Assembly (NCBI RefSeq): GCF_002142155.1
Contig: NZ_NASD01000004.1
Span: forward strand, 1-64,000
Reading direction: 5' to 3'
Source: Gilliamella apis
GTDB lineage: Bacteria; Pseudomonadota; Gammaproteobacteria; Enterobacterales; Orbaceae
DNA length: 64,000 nucleotides
Shown: piece after piece, positions 46,221 through 56,012 of the stretch
How the letters are laid out: the number at the start of each line of letters is the position of its first letter
How positions within the stretch are numbered: the stretch's first letter is position 1
The notes under the pieces: generated by a model
The model's database searches: none
What the model was told of the DNA's origin: nothing
Seen by the model: only the letters and a program-made list of their open reading frames with translations
Program-made: the position numbers and the translations under genes

Positions 46221-46689
46221 CTAGGTAGTCCTGGTAAATAACTATTCTTTTTACAAAATCGAATTCGTCCACGATATGAAATGATAATTTGCGTAGTACC
46301 AATGGTGTTGTGTAATTCGATTGTACCTGTTTGCGCCATATTTTTCCGGCCCCAAAAGGAGATAGCTTTTTTATCAGTTAAATCACTTAATTCAACGGAA
46401 TTGTTAGGCTTCATAAAATAGGTGGTGCCTTCTTGGCAAGTGGCTGGTTTTTCCCCTTTGCTGATACTTAAACACCAAGGCTGAAAAAAATAATATACGT
46501 GATAGTTTTCGTTAGTATTGTAAGCTCTGGCTTGAGCCTCTTCTAAAAACAGGCTAGCTGTTTTGTGGTGGTTGCTAGTTCATTACGCAGTTGTAACTCT
46601 TTCCAATGTTGTACACCAATTGCGGCTAAAATAGCACTAATACTGATAACAAATAAAAGCTCTAATAAAGAAAATCCGCTGTTTTGCAT
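46214..46689 (-). pseudogene. Minor pseudopilin, PpdA-like, frameshifted
   Basis: An ATG at 46689 opens a classic prepilin start (MQNSGFSLLELLFVIS) but the frame stops at a TAG (46545-46543) after about 48 codons. The C-terminal part continues in another frame (LFLEEAQARAYNTNENY and on to 46214), including the cysteines CLSISKGEKPATC. Joining them needs one extra base near 46550 (CTAGC-CTG), or a -1 slip on the TTTTT just before the TAG. Either a natural null mutation or a sequencing error; programmed slippage is less likely. Confidence 0.75.
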
Positions 46690-46908
46690 TATTTTTTTAT
46701 TGAGAAATTTAACGAGAATTAAACTTTATATCTAAATAAAATCACGCTATTAACTTTTACTAAGATTTTGTGAAAGGCATTCCAAATAATTAACTTTTTT
46801 TGAGAGATCTTAATGATACGATAAACCACTTAAAAATAGTGGCATATTATATTATACTGTTAGGCCAATTAAATTTGCTAACGGACTTAAAGTTAAAGGA
46901 AACAAGAA

Positions 46909-47733
46909 ATGCAACAATTACAAACTATTATTGAGGCAGCATTTGAACGTCGTGCTGAAATTACTCCTTCAAATGTTGATACAGTGACGCGTGATGCGAT
47001 CAACCAATGTATCGCTTTATTAGACAGCGGTAAAATGCGTGTCGCAGAAAAGATTAATGGCGATTGGGTAACTCATCAATGGTTAAAAAAAGCAGTGTTG
47101 CTTTCATTCCGTATTAATGAAAATCAACTTATTGATGGTGGCGCAACTAATTATTATGATAAAGTACCGTTGAAATTTGCTGAGTATGATGAAGCCCGTT
47201 TCCAACAAGAAGGTTTCCGCGTAGTTCCATCAGCAATTGCACGCAAAGGTGCTTATGTAGCTCGTAATACAGTATTAATGCCTTCATATGTCAACATCGG
47301 TGCTTATGTTGATGAGGGGACTATGGTTGATACATGGGTAACCGTTGGTTCATGTGCGCAAATTGGTAAAAATGTTCACTTATCAGGTGGTGTTGGAATT
47401 GGTGGTGTATTAGAGCCGTTACAAGCAAACCCAACTATTATTGAAGATAACTGTTTTATCGGCGCTCGTAGTGAAATTGTTGAAGGTGTGATTGTCGAAG
47501 AGGGCAGCGTTATCTCAATGGGTGTATTTATTGGTCAAAGTACTAAAATTTATGATCGTGCAACTGGTGAAGTTCACTATGGTCGCGTACCGGCTGGTTC
47601 TGTGGTGGTATCAGGTAACTTACCAACTAAAGATGGTAAATACAGCCTTTATTGTGCAGTAATCGTTAAAAAAGTAGATGCTAAAACATTAGGTAAAGTC
47701 GGTATTAACGAATTACTTCGTACTATTGATTAA
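46909..47733 (+). CDS. dapD: 2,3,4,5-tetrahydropyridine-2,6-dicarboxylate N-succinyltransferase
   Basis: Succinylates tetrahydrodipicolinate in the lysine/meso-diaminopimelate pathway. 274 residues, the same as E. coli. The left-handed beta-helix runs from about residue 105 ([15 protein letters not shown]) to 230, with [14 protein letters not shown] and [15 protein letters not shown]. An AAAGGA ribosome site precedes the ATG. Confidence 0.97.
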   Translation: MQQLQTIIEAAFERRAEITPSNVDTVTRDAINQCIALLDSGKMRVAEKINGDWVTHQWLKKAVLLSFRINENQLIDGGATNYYDKVPLKFAEYDEARFQQEGFRVVPSAIARKGAYVARNTVLMPSYVNIGAYVDEGTMVDTWVTVGSCAQIGKNVHLSGGVGIGGVLEPLQANPTIIEDNCFIGARSEIVEGVIVEEGSVISMGVFIGQSTKIYDRATGEVHYGRVPAGSVVVSGNLPTKDGKYSLYCAVIVKKVDAKTLGKVGINELLRTID

Positions 47734-47755
47734 TTTTATTAATCTATCTATTAAA

Positions 47756-47778
47756 GCTGCCGTAAATGTTACGGTAGC
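47756..47778 (+). terminator. Hairpin after dapD
   Basis: GCTGCCGTAA-ATG-TTACGGTAGC, 10 pairs including one G-U, about 25 bp after the dapD stop. Only a weak A/T run follows, so terminator or attenuator status is uncertain. Confidence 0.45.
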
Positions 47779-47836
47779 AATAAAATGAGTTGTTTAAAGT
47801 AAGTTATATTTTATAACGATTAGAAGAGGAAAATTT

Positions 47837-48328
47837 ATGCCTTCTTTTGATATTGTGTCAGAAATTCAAATGCCAGAAGTCAAAAATGGGGTCGACAATG
47901 CGACTCGCGAATTGGCAACTCGTTGGGATTTTAAAAATGTCGAAGCATCTTTTGAACTCAATGAAAAAAATGAAACCATCAAGGCAACTAGCCAATCTGA
48001 TTTCCAAGTTCAACAGCTATTAGATATTTTACGCGATAAGCTGGCTAAACGTGGTATTGATGGCGGTGCGTTAGAGATTCCAGAAGAGATGGAACATAGC
48101 GGAAAATTTTATAGCATTACTGTCAAACTAAAACAAGGTATCGATAAAGAATTAGCTAAAAAAATAGTTAAATTAATCAAAGATAGTAAAATTAAAGTCC
48201 AAGCGCAAGTACAAGGTGACCAAGTTCGAGTTACTGGAAAATCACGTGATGATTTACAAGCAACTATGGCATTAGTTAAAAATGGTGAATTGGGACAACC
48301 TTTCCAATTTACTAATTTCCGCGACTAA
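47837..48328 (+). CDS. yajQ: YajQ-family nucleotide-binding protein
   Basis: 163 residues, the same length as E. coli YajQ. Starts [21 protein letters not shown] and contains [15 protein letters not shown] and [22 protein letters not shown], the family pattern of two ferredoxin-like domains. Homologues bind cyclic di-GMP (Xanthomonas) or other nucleotides. AGAGGA lies upstream. Confidence 0.95.
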   Translation: MPSFDIVSEIQMPEVKNGVDNATRELATRWDFKNVEASFELNEKNETIKATSQSDFQVQQLLDILRDKLAKRGIDGGALEIPEEMEHSGKFYSITVKLKQGIDKELAKKIVKLIKDSKIKVQAQVQGDQVRVTGKSRDDLQATMALVKNGELGQPFQFTNFRD

Positions 48329-48588
48329 TCAATCTTTCCAATTATTATTATTGCCGACATTATTTTTGACAACATTTTGATAAAATTTTTCGGCATTATG
48401 TTTTTGTTTATCCACAGAATCAACTTCTAAAAATATTGAGGAAAGCACTTTTTTGCGTCTAAATTTTTAATAATATGTGCTTTTATTTTTATTTTCGGTG
48501 AGGCATTATTTCAAATAACGAGATTTTTTTAACTAAATACGTTATTCTATCACCTTGTCTATCCTCTTATATTATAACAATACTTATT

Positions 48589-50865
48589 ATGCTGAAAAAA
48601 TTAGTTTTCTTTTTTGTTTTTTTTATTTTTTCATGTCCTTTATTTGCACAAAATCCCAATGATGAAGATAAGAAAGTATTTATTGATAACTTATTATCAA
48701 AAATGACTATTAAAGAAAAAGTGGGACAATTGCGATTAATCAGTGTCGGCGGTGATCTAACCTTAGACAAAGTACTTGATCAAATCGAAGCGGGTGAAAT
48801 CGGTGGCATTTTTAATACTGTTGTGGAACCCGATCTATCCAGAATGCAGGAAAGAGCTTTAAAATCGCCAAACAAAATTCCAGTCTATTTTGGTTTTGAT
48901 ATTGTCCATGGCCATCGTACAGTATTTCCAATTAATTTAGGTTTAGCAGCAACTTGGGATCGTAATGCCTTCGCTAAAGTGGCTGAGGTATCAGCTGATG
49001 AAGCAACGTCTGATGGACTTAACGTTACTTGGGCTCCAATGGTGGATATTACCCGTGATCCTAGATGGGGACGAGTTTCGGAAGGATTTGGAGAAGATCC
49101 TTATTTAGCTTCAGAAGCTGGGCGAATTTTTGTTGAAAAAATGCAAAAACAATCCTTAGCTGATAAAAAATCATTAGTCACAACAGTTAAACATTTCGCA
49201 CTTTATGGGGCGGTTGAAGCTGGGCGCGAATATAACAGCACCGATATGAGTGAACGCAAAATGTTCCAAGAATATCTTGTGCCTTATAAAGCGGCTATTG
49301 ATGCCGGCAGCCGAGCGGTTATGGTTGCTCTTGTTAGTGTAAATGGTATTCCTGCTACAGCTAATCATTGGTTATTAACTGATGTATTACGTAACCAGTG
49401 GCATTTTGATGGAGTGGTTGTTAGTGACCATGGCGCTATCCGTGAATTAATTAATCACGGCGTTGCAACTGATGCAAAAGATGCGGTACGTATTGCCATC
49501 AAAGCGGGTATTGATGTGAGTATGAATGATGAATACTTTTTACAGTTTTTACCTGAATTAGTTGATGAAGGTGCTATCTCAGAAGATCTGATTAATCAAG
49601 CTTGTCGCCATGTGTTAGAGCTTAAATATGATATGGGGTTGTTTAAAAATCCCCATCGAAATTTAGATCCTAATTTTGATATTGAGACTATGTTTGCTAA
49701 CGATCGCCTACATCGTACTGAAGCCAGAGATGTAGCTCGTCGTAGTATTGTATTGTTAAAAAATGAAAATAATTTATTACCGTTAGACAAAAATAAAAAA
49801 ATAGCTGTCATTGGACCATTGGCTGATTCAAAACGAGATATTTTAGGTAGCTGGTCAGGTGCTGGGCGTGCTAATTTAGCGGTAACACCGTTGCAAGGCA
49901 TTAAAAATGCCATCGCAAATCCCAAATTAGTGAGTTATGCATGGGGTGCGAATCTCTCGGATGATCCTAACCTTGATAAATTTTTAAATTTATATGGTGA
50001 GAGCAGCAAATTTGATAAACGACCAGCTAATAAGATGATAGCCGAAGCTGTTGCTCAAGCTAAAAAATCAGATGTTGTTGTAGTTTTTGTTGGCGAAGCA
50101 CAAGGCATGGCACATGAATCATCAAGTCGAACCGATCTTAATCTTCAAGCTAGTCAAAAACGATTAATTAAAGCATTAAAAGCTACTGGTAAACCACTGA
50201 TCATTGCTTTAATGAATGGCCGTCCACTTACTGTGAAAGAAGAATATCAGCAAGCTGATGCTATGCTTGAAACGTGGTTTTTAGGTACTGAAGGGGGGAA
50301 TGCTGTGGCTGATGTGCTGTTTGGAGACTATAATCCATCAGCTAAATTACCGATGTCTTTCCCTGATAATGTTGGCCAAATTCCTGTTTATTATAGCCAT
50401 TTAAAAACAGGTCGACCACATGGTACGGTTAATATGGGTAAATACACAACATCTTATTTTGATAGCCCTAATGAGCCTTTATTTCCATTTGGTTTTGGCT
50501 TAAGTTATACTGATTTTACTATTGATTTTTCATTATCAAAAACTGAAATGTCACCAAATGGAGAAATTGAAGTTATTGCTAATGTGGAAAATACTGGTGA
50601 AAGAGAAGGTTCACAAGTGGTGCAGTTCTATTTGCAAGATGTGACAGCATCAGTAAGCCGACCGGTAAAAGAATTAATTGGTTTTGAATCTATAACTCTT
50701 AAACCGCACGAAAAAGGTCAAGTGAAATTTGTTATCAAATATGACATGTTGAAATTCTGGAATGATAAAATGCAATATGTTGCAGAACCCGGTAAATTTA
50801 ATGTGTTTGTAGGCGCTGATTCTACAACTAAAGATAAGCAAACATTTACTTTACTTGATAATTAA
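48589..50865 (+). CDS. bglX: Periplasmic beta-glucosidase
   Basis: Glycoside hydrolase family 3 enzyme. 758 residues (E. coli 765). Signal peptide MLKKLVFFFVFFIFSCPLFA, cleavage before QNPND. The TIM barrel includes KHF at 201-203 and the nucleophile Asp280 in VVVSDHGAI. A GH3 C-terminal domain and a fibronectin-III-like domain (VENTGEREGSQVVQFYL) complete it. It would release glucose from plant beta-glucosides in the periplasm. The product's exporter or uptake partner is not adjacent. Confidence 0.95.
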   Translation: MLKKLVFFFVFFIFSCPLFAQNPNDEDKKVFIDNLLSKMTIKEKVGQLRLISVGGDLTLDKVLDQIEAGEIGGIFNTVVEPDLSRMQERALKSPNKIPVYFGFDIVHGHRTVFPINLGLAATWDRNAFAKVAEVSADEATSDGLNVTWAPMVDITRDPRWGRVSEGFGEDPYLASEAGRIFVEKMQKQSLADKKSLVTTVKHFALYGAVEAGREYNSTDMSERKMFQEYLVPYKAAIDAGSRAVMVALVSVNGIPATANHWLLTDVLRNQWHFDGVVVSDHGAIRELINHGVATDAKDAVRIAIKAGIDVSMNDEYFLQFLPELVDEGAISEDLINQACRHVLELKYDMGLFKNPHRNLDPNFDIETMFANDRLHRTEARDVARRSIVLLKNENNLLPLDKNKKIAVIGPLADSKRDILGSWSGAGRANLAVTPLQGIKNAIANPKLVSYAWGANLSDDPNLDKFLNLYGESSKFDKRPANKMIAEAVAQAKKSDVVVVFVGEAQGMAHESSSRTDLNLQASQKRLIKALKATGKPLIIALMNGRPLTVKEEYQQADAMLETWFLGTEGGNAVADVLFGDYNPSAKLPMSFPDNVGQIPVYYSHLKTGRPHGTVNMGKYTTSYFDSPNEPLFPFGFGLSYTDFTIDFSLSKTEMSPNGEIEVIANVENTGEREGSQVVQFYLQDVTASVSRPVKELIGFESITLKPHEKGQVKFVIKYDMLKFWNDKMQYVAEPGKFNVFVGADSTTKDKQTFTLLDN

Positions 50866-50877
50866 AGTTAGCATTCT

Positions 50878-50902
50878 CCGTCGACTTGGGTCGGCGGTTT
50901 TG
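50878..50902 (+). terminator. Terminator-like hairpin between bglX and btsS
   Basis: CCGTCGAC-TTGG-GTCGGCGG (one G-U) followed by TTTT. The stem ends 21 bp before the btsS start. Confidence 0.7.
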
Positions 50903-50918
50903 TGCCGTGGTTATTATT

Positions 50919-52613
50919 ATGTTTGAGTTTGATCTTGTACTACAGCTTTTACAACAGATGTGCGTATATTTGGTTATAGCTTATTTGTTGAGTAAAACCC
51001 CGATTGTCATTCCTTTAATGCAAGTCACTATCCATTTACCTCATAAATTAGTCTGTTATTTTATTTTTTCATTATTTTGCATTATGGGTAGCTATTTTGG
51101 TTTACATATTGAAGATACTATTGCCAATACTCGTGCTATTGGAGCTATTTTAGGCGGGTTGCTTGGTGGTCCGGTAGTAGGGCTTTTAGTTGGTTTAACT
51201 GGCGGTATTCATCGTTATACATTAGGTGGTATTACGGCTGAAAGTTGTATGTTATCGACTATCTTGACTGGTTTAATTAGTGGATTACTTCATTATACTT
51301 TAATGAAAAAAGGCCGAATTGATTTAGTTTATAATCCCTTTTTAGTTGGGGTATTAGGTGTTCTGGTTGAATCATTAGAAATGATTCAAGTACTATTAAT
51401 ATCGAGACCTTTTGATGTTGTTTTACATGCAGTGCGAAGCATTGCTGCACCAATGATTGTCGCCAATAGTATTGGAGCTGCAATGTTTATGCGAATTTTA
51501 CTAGATAGACGGGCGATTTTTGAACGCTATACATCGGCTTTTTCGGCCAAAGCTCTTAAAATCGCAGTGAGTACTGAAGGTCTATTGCGTGAAGGTTTCA
51601 ATCAAGAAAATAGTACCAAAGTCGCAGAGATTATTTATCAAGAATTAGATATCGGTGCTGTATCAATAACCGATCGGGAAAAAATTCTTGCTTTTATTGG
51701 TGTTGGTGATGATCATCACTTACCAGGTACGAAAATTACTTCAAATGTTACTTTAGAAGCGATTGAGCAAAATGATGTTAAATATCTTGACGGTACACAT
51801 CAACCTTATCAATGTTCAATCAATAAAAATTGTCGTTTAGGTGCAACTTTGGTTATTCCTCTTCGTGGTGAAAATAATAATGTAGTTGGTACTATTAAAC
51901 TTTATGAAGCTAAAAATACATTATTTAGCTCAATAAATAGAACTTTAGGTGAAGGTATTGCCAGCTTATTATCTGCGCAAATATTGGCCGGGCAAAATGA
52001 GTACTACAAACAGTTATTGTCTAAAACTGAGATTAAACTATTACATGCCCAAGTAAATCCTCACTTCTTATTTAATGCCTTAAATACTTTACTGGCTATT
52101 ATTAGGCGTGATAAAGAACAAGCATCGCAATTAGTGCAAAACTTATCAACTTTTTTCCGTAAAAACTTAAAACGTACTGATGAAATAGTAACGTTAAAAG
52201 ATGAAATAGAGCATGTAAATGCTTACCTACAGATCGAAAAAATGCGGTTTATGGAGCAATTAAGTATAAATTTTGATATTCCTGAACAACTCGAATATGC
52301 GCAATTACCAGCATTTTCATTACAACCAATTGTTGAAAATGCTATTAAACATGGTACTTCACAATTAATTAGTCAAGGAGAAGTAACGATTAGAGCCTAT
52401 GCAAATGACCAGACTTTAATTTTAGAGGTTATTGATAATGCAGGTAATTATCGAGAAAATAAAAAAGATAATAAAGGACTTGGTCTTAATTTAGTGGATA
52501 AACGAATTAAGATCCGCTATGGTGAAAACTATGGTATAAAGATAATCTGTAAACCAGACGAATATACAAATGTAATGTTATCTTTGCCTTTGCTAGAGGA
52601 TGTCGTAGTTTAA
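50919..52613 (+). CDS. btsS: Pyruvate-sensing histidine kinase BtsS
   Basis: LytS-type sensor that binds extracellular pyruvate and phosphorylates BtsR. With the ATG at 50919 (MFEFDLVLQLLQQMC) it aligns end to end with E. coli YehU/BtsS. A 5TMR-LYT membrane domain (about 1-200) and a GAF-like domain (GAVSITDREKILAF) precede a LytS-type kinase with the phospho-His in HAQVNPHFLFNALN. N-box and G-box are VENAIKHG and GLGLNLV. It overlaps btsR by one base. Confidence 0.95.
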   Translation: MFEFDLVLQLLQQMCVYLVIAYLLSKTPIVIPLMQVTIHLPHKLVCYFIFSLFCIMGSYFGLHIEDTIANTRAIGAILGGLLGGPVVGLLVGLTGGIHRYTLGGITAESCMLSTILTGLISGLLHYTLMKKGRIDLVYNPFLVGVLGVLVESLEMIQVLLISRPFDVVLHAVRSIAAPMIVANSIGAAMFMRILLDRRAIFERYTSAFSAKALKIAVSTEGLLREGFNQENSTKVAEIIYQELDIGAVSITDREKILAFIGVGDDHHLPGTKITSNVTLEAIEQNDVKYLDGTHQPYQCSINKNCRLGATLVIPLRGENNNVVGTIKLYEAKNTLFSSINRTLGEGIASLLSAQILAGQNEYYKQLLSKTEIKLLHAQVNPHFLFNALNTLLAIIRRDKEQASQLVQNLSTFFRKNLKRTDEIVTLKDEIEHVNAYLQIEKMRFMEQLSINFDIPEQLEYAQLPAFSLQPIVENAIKHGTSQLISQGEVTIRAYANDQTLILEVIDNAGNYRENKKDNKGLGLNLVDKRIKIRYGENYGIKIICKPDEYTNVMLSLPLLEDVVV

Positions 52614-53332
52614 TGTTAAATGTGATTATTGTTGATGATGAATTACTTGCTCGCGAAAATTTACGTTGTTTGCTAGAAAACGATAGCCAAATTAATATTG
52701 TCGCAGAATGTAATAATGCCATGGATGCTATACGTGAAATTCATCGATTAGCACCTGATGTCGTTTTTCTTGATATTCAAATGCCAAAAATAAATGGTCT
52801 TGAAATGTTATCAATGCTTGATCCACAAACTATGCCTCATATTGTTTTTTTAACTGCTTATAGCGAGTTTGCTGTAAAAGCTTTTGAAGAACAAGCTTTT
52901 GATTATCTATTAAAACCTATTGAACAAGATAGGCTAAATAAAACATTAAGCCGTTTGCATAAAAAATGTCCTGTAGCTGATATAAATCAATTATCAGGTA
53001 TTGATCAACAGTTAAAATATATACCTTGTATTGGCCATAATCGAATCTATTTGCTATCTAATGATGATGTTTTTTATATTTCATCTAAAGTTAGTGGTAT
53101 TTATGTGTTTAATCAAAACAATAATGAATATTTCACTGAGCTTACGCTAAAAACCTTAGAAGATAAAACTTCACTAATTCGTTGTCATCGACAATATTTA
53201 GTCAATTTAAAAAAGTTAAAAGAGATTCGCTTTAATGAAGCAGGTAGTGTTGATATTATTTTAAATAATGATGTTGCTGTGCCGGTGAGTCGTCGATATT
53301 TAAAATCGCTTAAAGAGATATTAGGACTATAA
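52613..53332 (+). CDS. btsR: Response regulator BtsR, LytTR type
   Basis: 239 residues, the same as E. coli YehT. Receiver domain with phospho-acceptor Asp54 (VFLDIQMPK) and acidic pocket VDDE at 7-10; LytTR DNA-binding domain about 130-239. The start codon overlaps the btsS stop (TAATG). In E. coli its target is btsT, which here lies immediately downstream. Confidence 0.95.
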   Translation: MLNVIIVDDELLARENLRCLLENDSQINIVAECNNAMDAIREIHRLAPDVVFLDIQMPKINGLEMLSMLDPQTMPHIVFLTAYSEFAVKAFEEQAFDYLLKPIEQDRLNKTLSRLHKKCPVADINQLSGIDQQLKYIPCIGHNRIYLLSNDDVFYISSKVSGIYVFNQNNNEYFTELTLKTLEDKTSLIRCHRQYLVNLKKLKEIRFNEAGSVDIILNNDVAVPVSRRYLKSLKEILGL

Positions 53333-53365
53333 TCATTTATTCTGGTTTATTTCATCGATTGAGAT

Positions 53366-53414
53366 ACCGTTTACCAACCATTTTTAACCACTCATATAGT
53401 CGTTTTAACCTGTA
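53366..53414 (+). promoter_or_regulatory. Candidate BtsR sites: three ACC direct repeats 21 bp apart
   Basis: ACCGTTT (53366), ACCACTC (53387) and ACCTGTA (53408) are spaced exactly 21 bp start to start, and two more ACC elements overlap at 53373 and 53377. BtsR of E. coli binds ACC-starting direct repeats about two helical turns apart upstream of btsT. Position 200-250 bp before the btsT start fits an operator, but the base match beyond ACC is loose. Confidence 0.45.
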
Positions 53415-53617
53415 ACTAAATTTCCTATACCATTCAATTCACTAAAAAATTACTATACCCTTGAGCATAAAGTAAGCTTTATCTCATGATTCAATACAAC
53501 CAAATTCAAAAACAATTTGAAGTTAATATCAATAAATTTTATCTACCTTTTTAACTAGATAATTAAGTTAAAAATTGAATAGATGATATTAATCTTAAAG
53601 CGATAAAGAGAATTATT

Positions 53618-55765
53618 ATGAATAATAGAATACTAAAGCATATACCCTGGGTTATTCTTGCTATCGTTGGTGCCTGCTGTTTAGCCGTCATTGCACTACG
53701 TCGAGGGGAACATATTAGTGCATTGTGGATTGTTGCTGCTGCAGTGTCTGTTTATCTCGTTGCTTATCGATATTATAGTTTGTATATCGCCAATAAAGTA
53801 ATGCAGTTAGATCCAACTCGAGCGACACCGGCAGTTATCAATAATGATGGCTTAAATTATGTTCCAACTAATAAATATGTCTTATTTGGACACCATTTTG
53901 CGGCAATAGCCGGTGCTGGACCACTTGTAGGCCCTGTACTTGCAGCGCAAGTAGGTTATTTACCGGGTACTCTATGGTTATTGGCTGGTGTGGTATTTGC
54001 TGGCGCAGTACAAGACTTTATGGTGCTATTTTTATCATCACGCCGTAATGGTTCATCTTTAGGTGAAATGATAAAAGAAGAGATGGGACCAATTCCTGGA
54101 ACAATAGCATTATTTGGTTGTTTCTTAATCATGCTAATTATTTTAGCCGTATTAGCATTGATTGTTGTTAAAGCATTAGCTGAAAGTCCGTGGGGTGTAT
54201 TTACTGTTTGTTCTACAGTACCAATTGCCCTATTTATGGGTATTTATATGCGATACCTCAGACCAGGCCGTGTTTTAGAAGTTTCAATAATTGGTATTGT
54301 ATTACTGATCTTATCTATCTGGTTTGGTGGTGTAATTGCTCATGACCCATATTGGGGACCAGCATTAACTTTCAAAGCAACCACGATTACTTTTACTTTA
54401 GTTGGTTATGCCTTAGTTTCTGCGATGTTGCCTGTATGGTTAATTTTAGCACCGCGTGATTATCTCGCCACTTTCTTAAAAATTGGTGTAATCGTTGGTT
54501 TAGCTATTGGTATTGTTATTTTAAATCCTGATTTAAAAATGCCAGATGTAACTAAATATGTTGATGGCACAGGTCCTGTTTGGAAAGGTTCTTTATTCCC
54601 ATTCTTATTTATTACTATTGCTTGTGGTGCTGTTTCTGGTTTCCATGCCTTAATTTCATCAGGTACAACACCAAAATTACTTGCTAATGAAACAGATGCA
54701 CGTTTTATCGGCTATGGTGCTATGTTAATGGAGTCTTTCGTGGCTATTATGGCTTTAGTGGCTGCATCAATTATTGAGCCAGGTTTATATTTTGCTATGA
54801 ATACTCCACCAGCTGCGCTAGGAATAACTATGCCTGATTTACATAAATTAGGTACTGGCGATGCGGCGATGATAATGTCTCAACTACAAGATGTGACAGC
54901 ACACGCTGCGGCTACAGTTAGTTCATGGGGATTTGTGATTTCACCTGAGCAAATTTTACAAACAGCCAAAGATATTGGCGAACCATCAGTATTAAATCGT
55001 GCCGGTGGTGCACCAACTTTAGCCGTAGGTATTGCGCATGTGTTCCATCAAATTCTTCCAGGCGCAAATATGGGCTTCTGGTATCACTTTGGTATCTTAT
55101 TTGAAGCACTATTTATTCTAACAGCGCTTGATGCAGGAACTCGTTCTGGTCGTTTCATGTTGCAAGACTTATTAGGTAACTTTGTACCATTCTTGAAAAA
55201 AACCGATTCACTTATTGCTGGCTTTATTGGTACTTTAGGATGTGTTGGTTTATGGGGATATCTACTTTACCAAGGTGTGGTTGATCCATTAGGCGGTGTT
55301 AAGAGCTTATGGCCATTATTTGGTATTTCAAACCAAATGTTAGCAGCCGTAGCATTAGTATTAGCTACAGTTGTATTAATTAAAATGAAACGAGCTCAAT
55401 TTGTTTGGGTGACTATTATTCCTGCCGTTTGGTTATTGATTTGTACTACTTGGGCATTGGCACTTAAACTATTTAGTAATGATCCTAATTTAGAAGGATT
55501 CTTCTATTTAGCAAATGAGTATAATCGTCGTATTGCCGAAGGCAGCGAATTAACTGCACAACAAATTGATAATATGCATCATATTGTCATTAATAACTAC
55601 ACTAACGCAGGTTTAAGTATCTTGTTCTTAGTGGTTGTGTATAGCATTATCTTCTTTGGTATTAAAACTGCACTTAAAGTGCGTAATAATAAACAAAGAA
55701 CTGATAAAGAAACCGCTTATGTGCCTATTCCTGAAGGTGGTGTTAAAACTACGATGTCACATTAA
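53618..55765 (+). CDS. btsT: Pyruvate:proton symporter BtsT (CstA family)
   Basis: High-affinity pyruvate importer. 715 residues (E. coli BtsT 716), with many membrane helices and near-identical stretches such as LRRGEHISALWIV, FGHHFAAIAGAGPLVGP, FHALISSGTTPK and the C terminus TDKETAYVPIPEGG. The latter distinguishes it from CstA. Located next to btsSR here, unlike the distant E. coli yjiY locus, so sensor, regulator and transporter form one unit. Confidence 0.93.
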   Translation: MNNRILKHIPWVILAIVGACCLAVIALRRGEHISALWIVAAAVSVYLVAYRYYSLYIANKVMQLDPTRATPAVINNDGLNYVPTNKYVLFGHHFAAIAGAGPLVGPVLAAQVGYLPGTLWLLAGVVFAGAVQDFMVLFLSSRRNGSSLGEMIKEEMGPIPGTIALFGCFLIMLIILAVLALIVVKALAESPWGVFTVCSTVPIALFMGIYMRYLRPGRVLEVSIIGIVLLILSIWFGGVIAHDPYWGPALTFKATTITFTLVGYALVSAMLPVWLILAPRDYLATFLKIGVIVGLAIGIVILNPDLKMPDVTKYVDGTGPVWKGSLFPFLFITIACGAVSGFHALISSGTTPKLLANETDARFIGYGAMLMESFVAIMALVAASIIEPGLYFAMNTPPAALGITMPDLHKLGTGDAAMIMSQLQDVTAHAAATVSSWGFVISPEQILQTAKDIGEPSVLNRAGGAPTLAVGIAHVFHQILPGANMGFWYHFGILFEALFILTALDAGTRSGRFMLQDLLGNFVPFLKKTDSLIAGFIGTLGCVGLWGYLLYQGVVDPLGGVKSLWPLFGISNQMLAAVALVLATVVLIKMKRAQFVWVTIIPAVWLLICTTWALALKLFSNDPNLEGFFYLANEYNRRIAEGSELTAQQIDNMHHIVINNYTNAGLSILFLVVVYSIIFFGIKTALKVRNNKQRTDKETAYVPIPEGGVKTTMSH

Positions 55766-55775
55766 TTAACAGTAA

Positions 55776-55805
55776 ACAGAATGTTAAATTAAAGTAACAT
55801 TCTGT
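55776..55805 (+). terminator. Hairpin after btsT
   Basis: ACAGAATGTTA-N8-TAACATTCTGT, a perfect 11-bp stem 10 bp after the stop; the following bases are only moderately T-rich. Confidence 0.55.
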
Positions 55806-55839
55806 CTATTTATGGAAATAACTTTCGTACTCCTTATTT

Positions 55840-55876
55840 TGCCTAACAATAGTCACTATCGTTAGGCATTTTTTAT
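55840..55876 (+). terminator. Rho-independent terminator downstream of btsT
   Basis: TGCCTAACAATAG-TCA-CTATCGTTAGGCA (one mismatch) followed by T6. Confidence 0.85.
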
Positions 55877-56012
55877 CACTGATTAAGCATCTTGTTTTTT
55901 ATAAAAACGCTTTAATTGAAAAAATAATAATTTAGAATAATAGACTGTTTTTATAAAAACGATTTAAATTAATTAGGATGTTAATTTTACATAATAGTGA
56001 TAGGAGATAAGG

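Noticed and set aside
46540-46560. Programmed -1 frameshifting in ppdA
   Set aside because: The site (TGT TTT TAG) is not a standard slippery heptamer in the zero frame and I see no strong stem just downstream. A simple indel is more likely.
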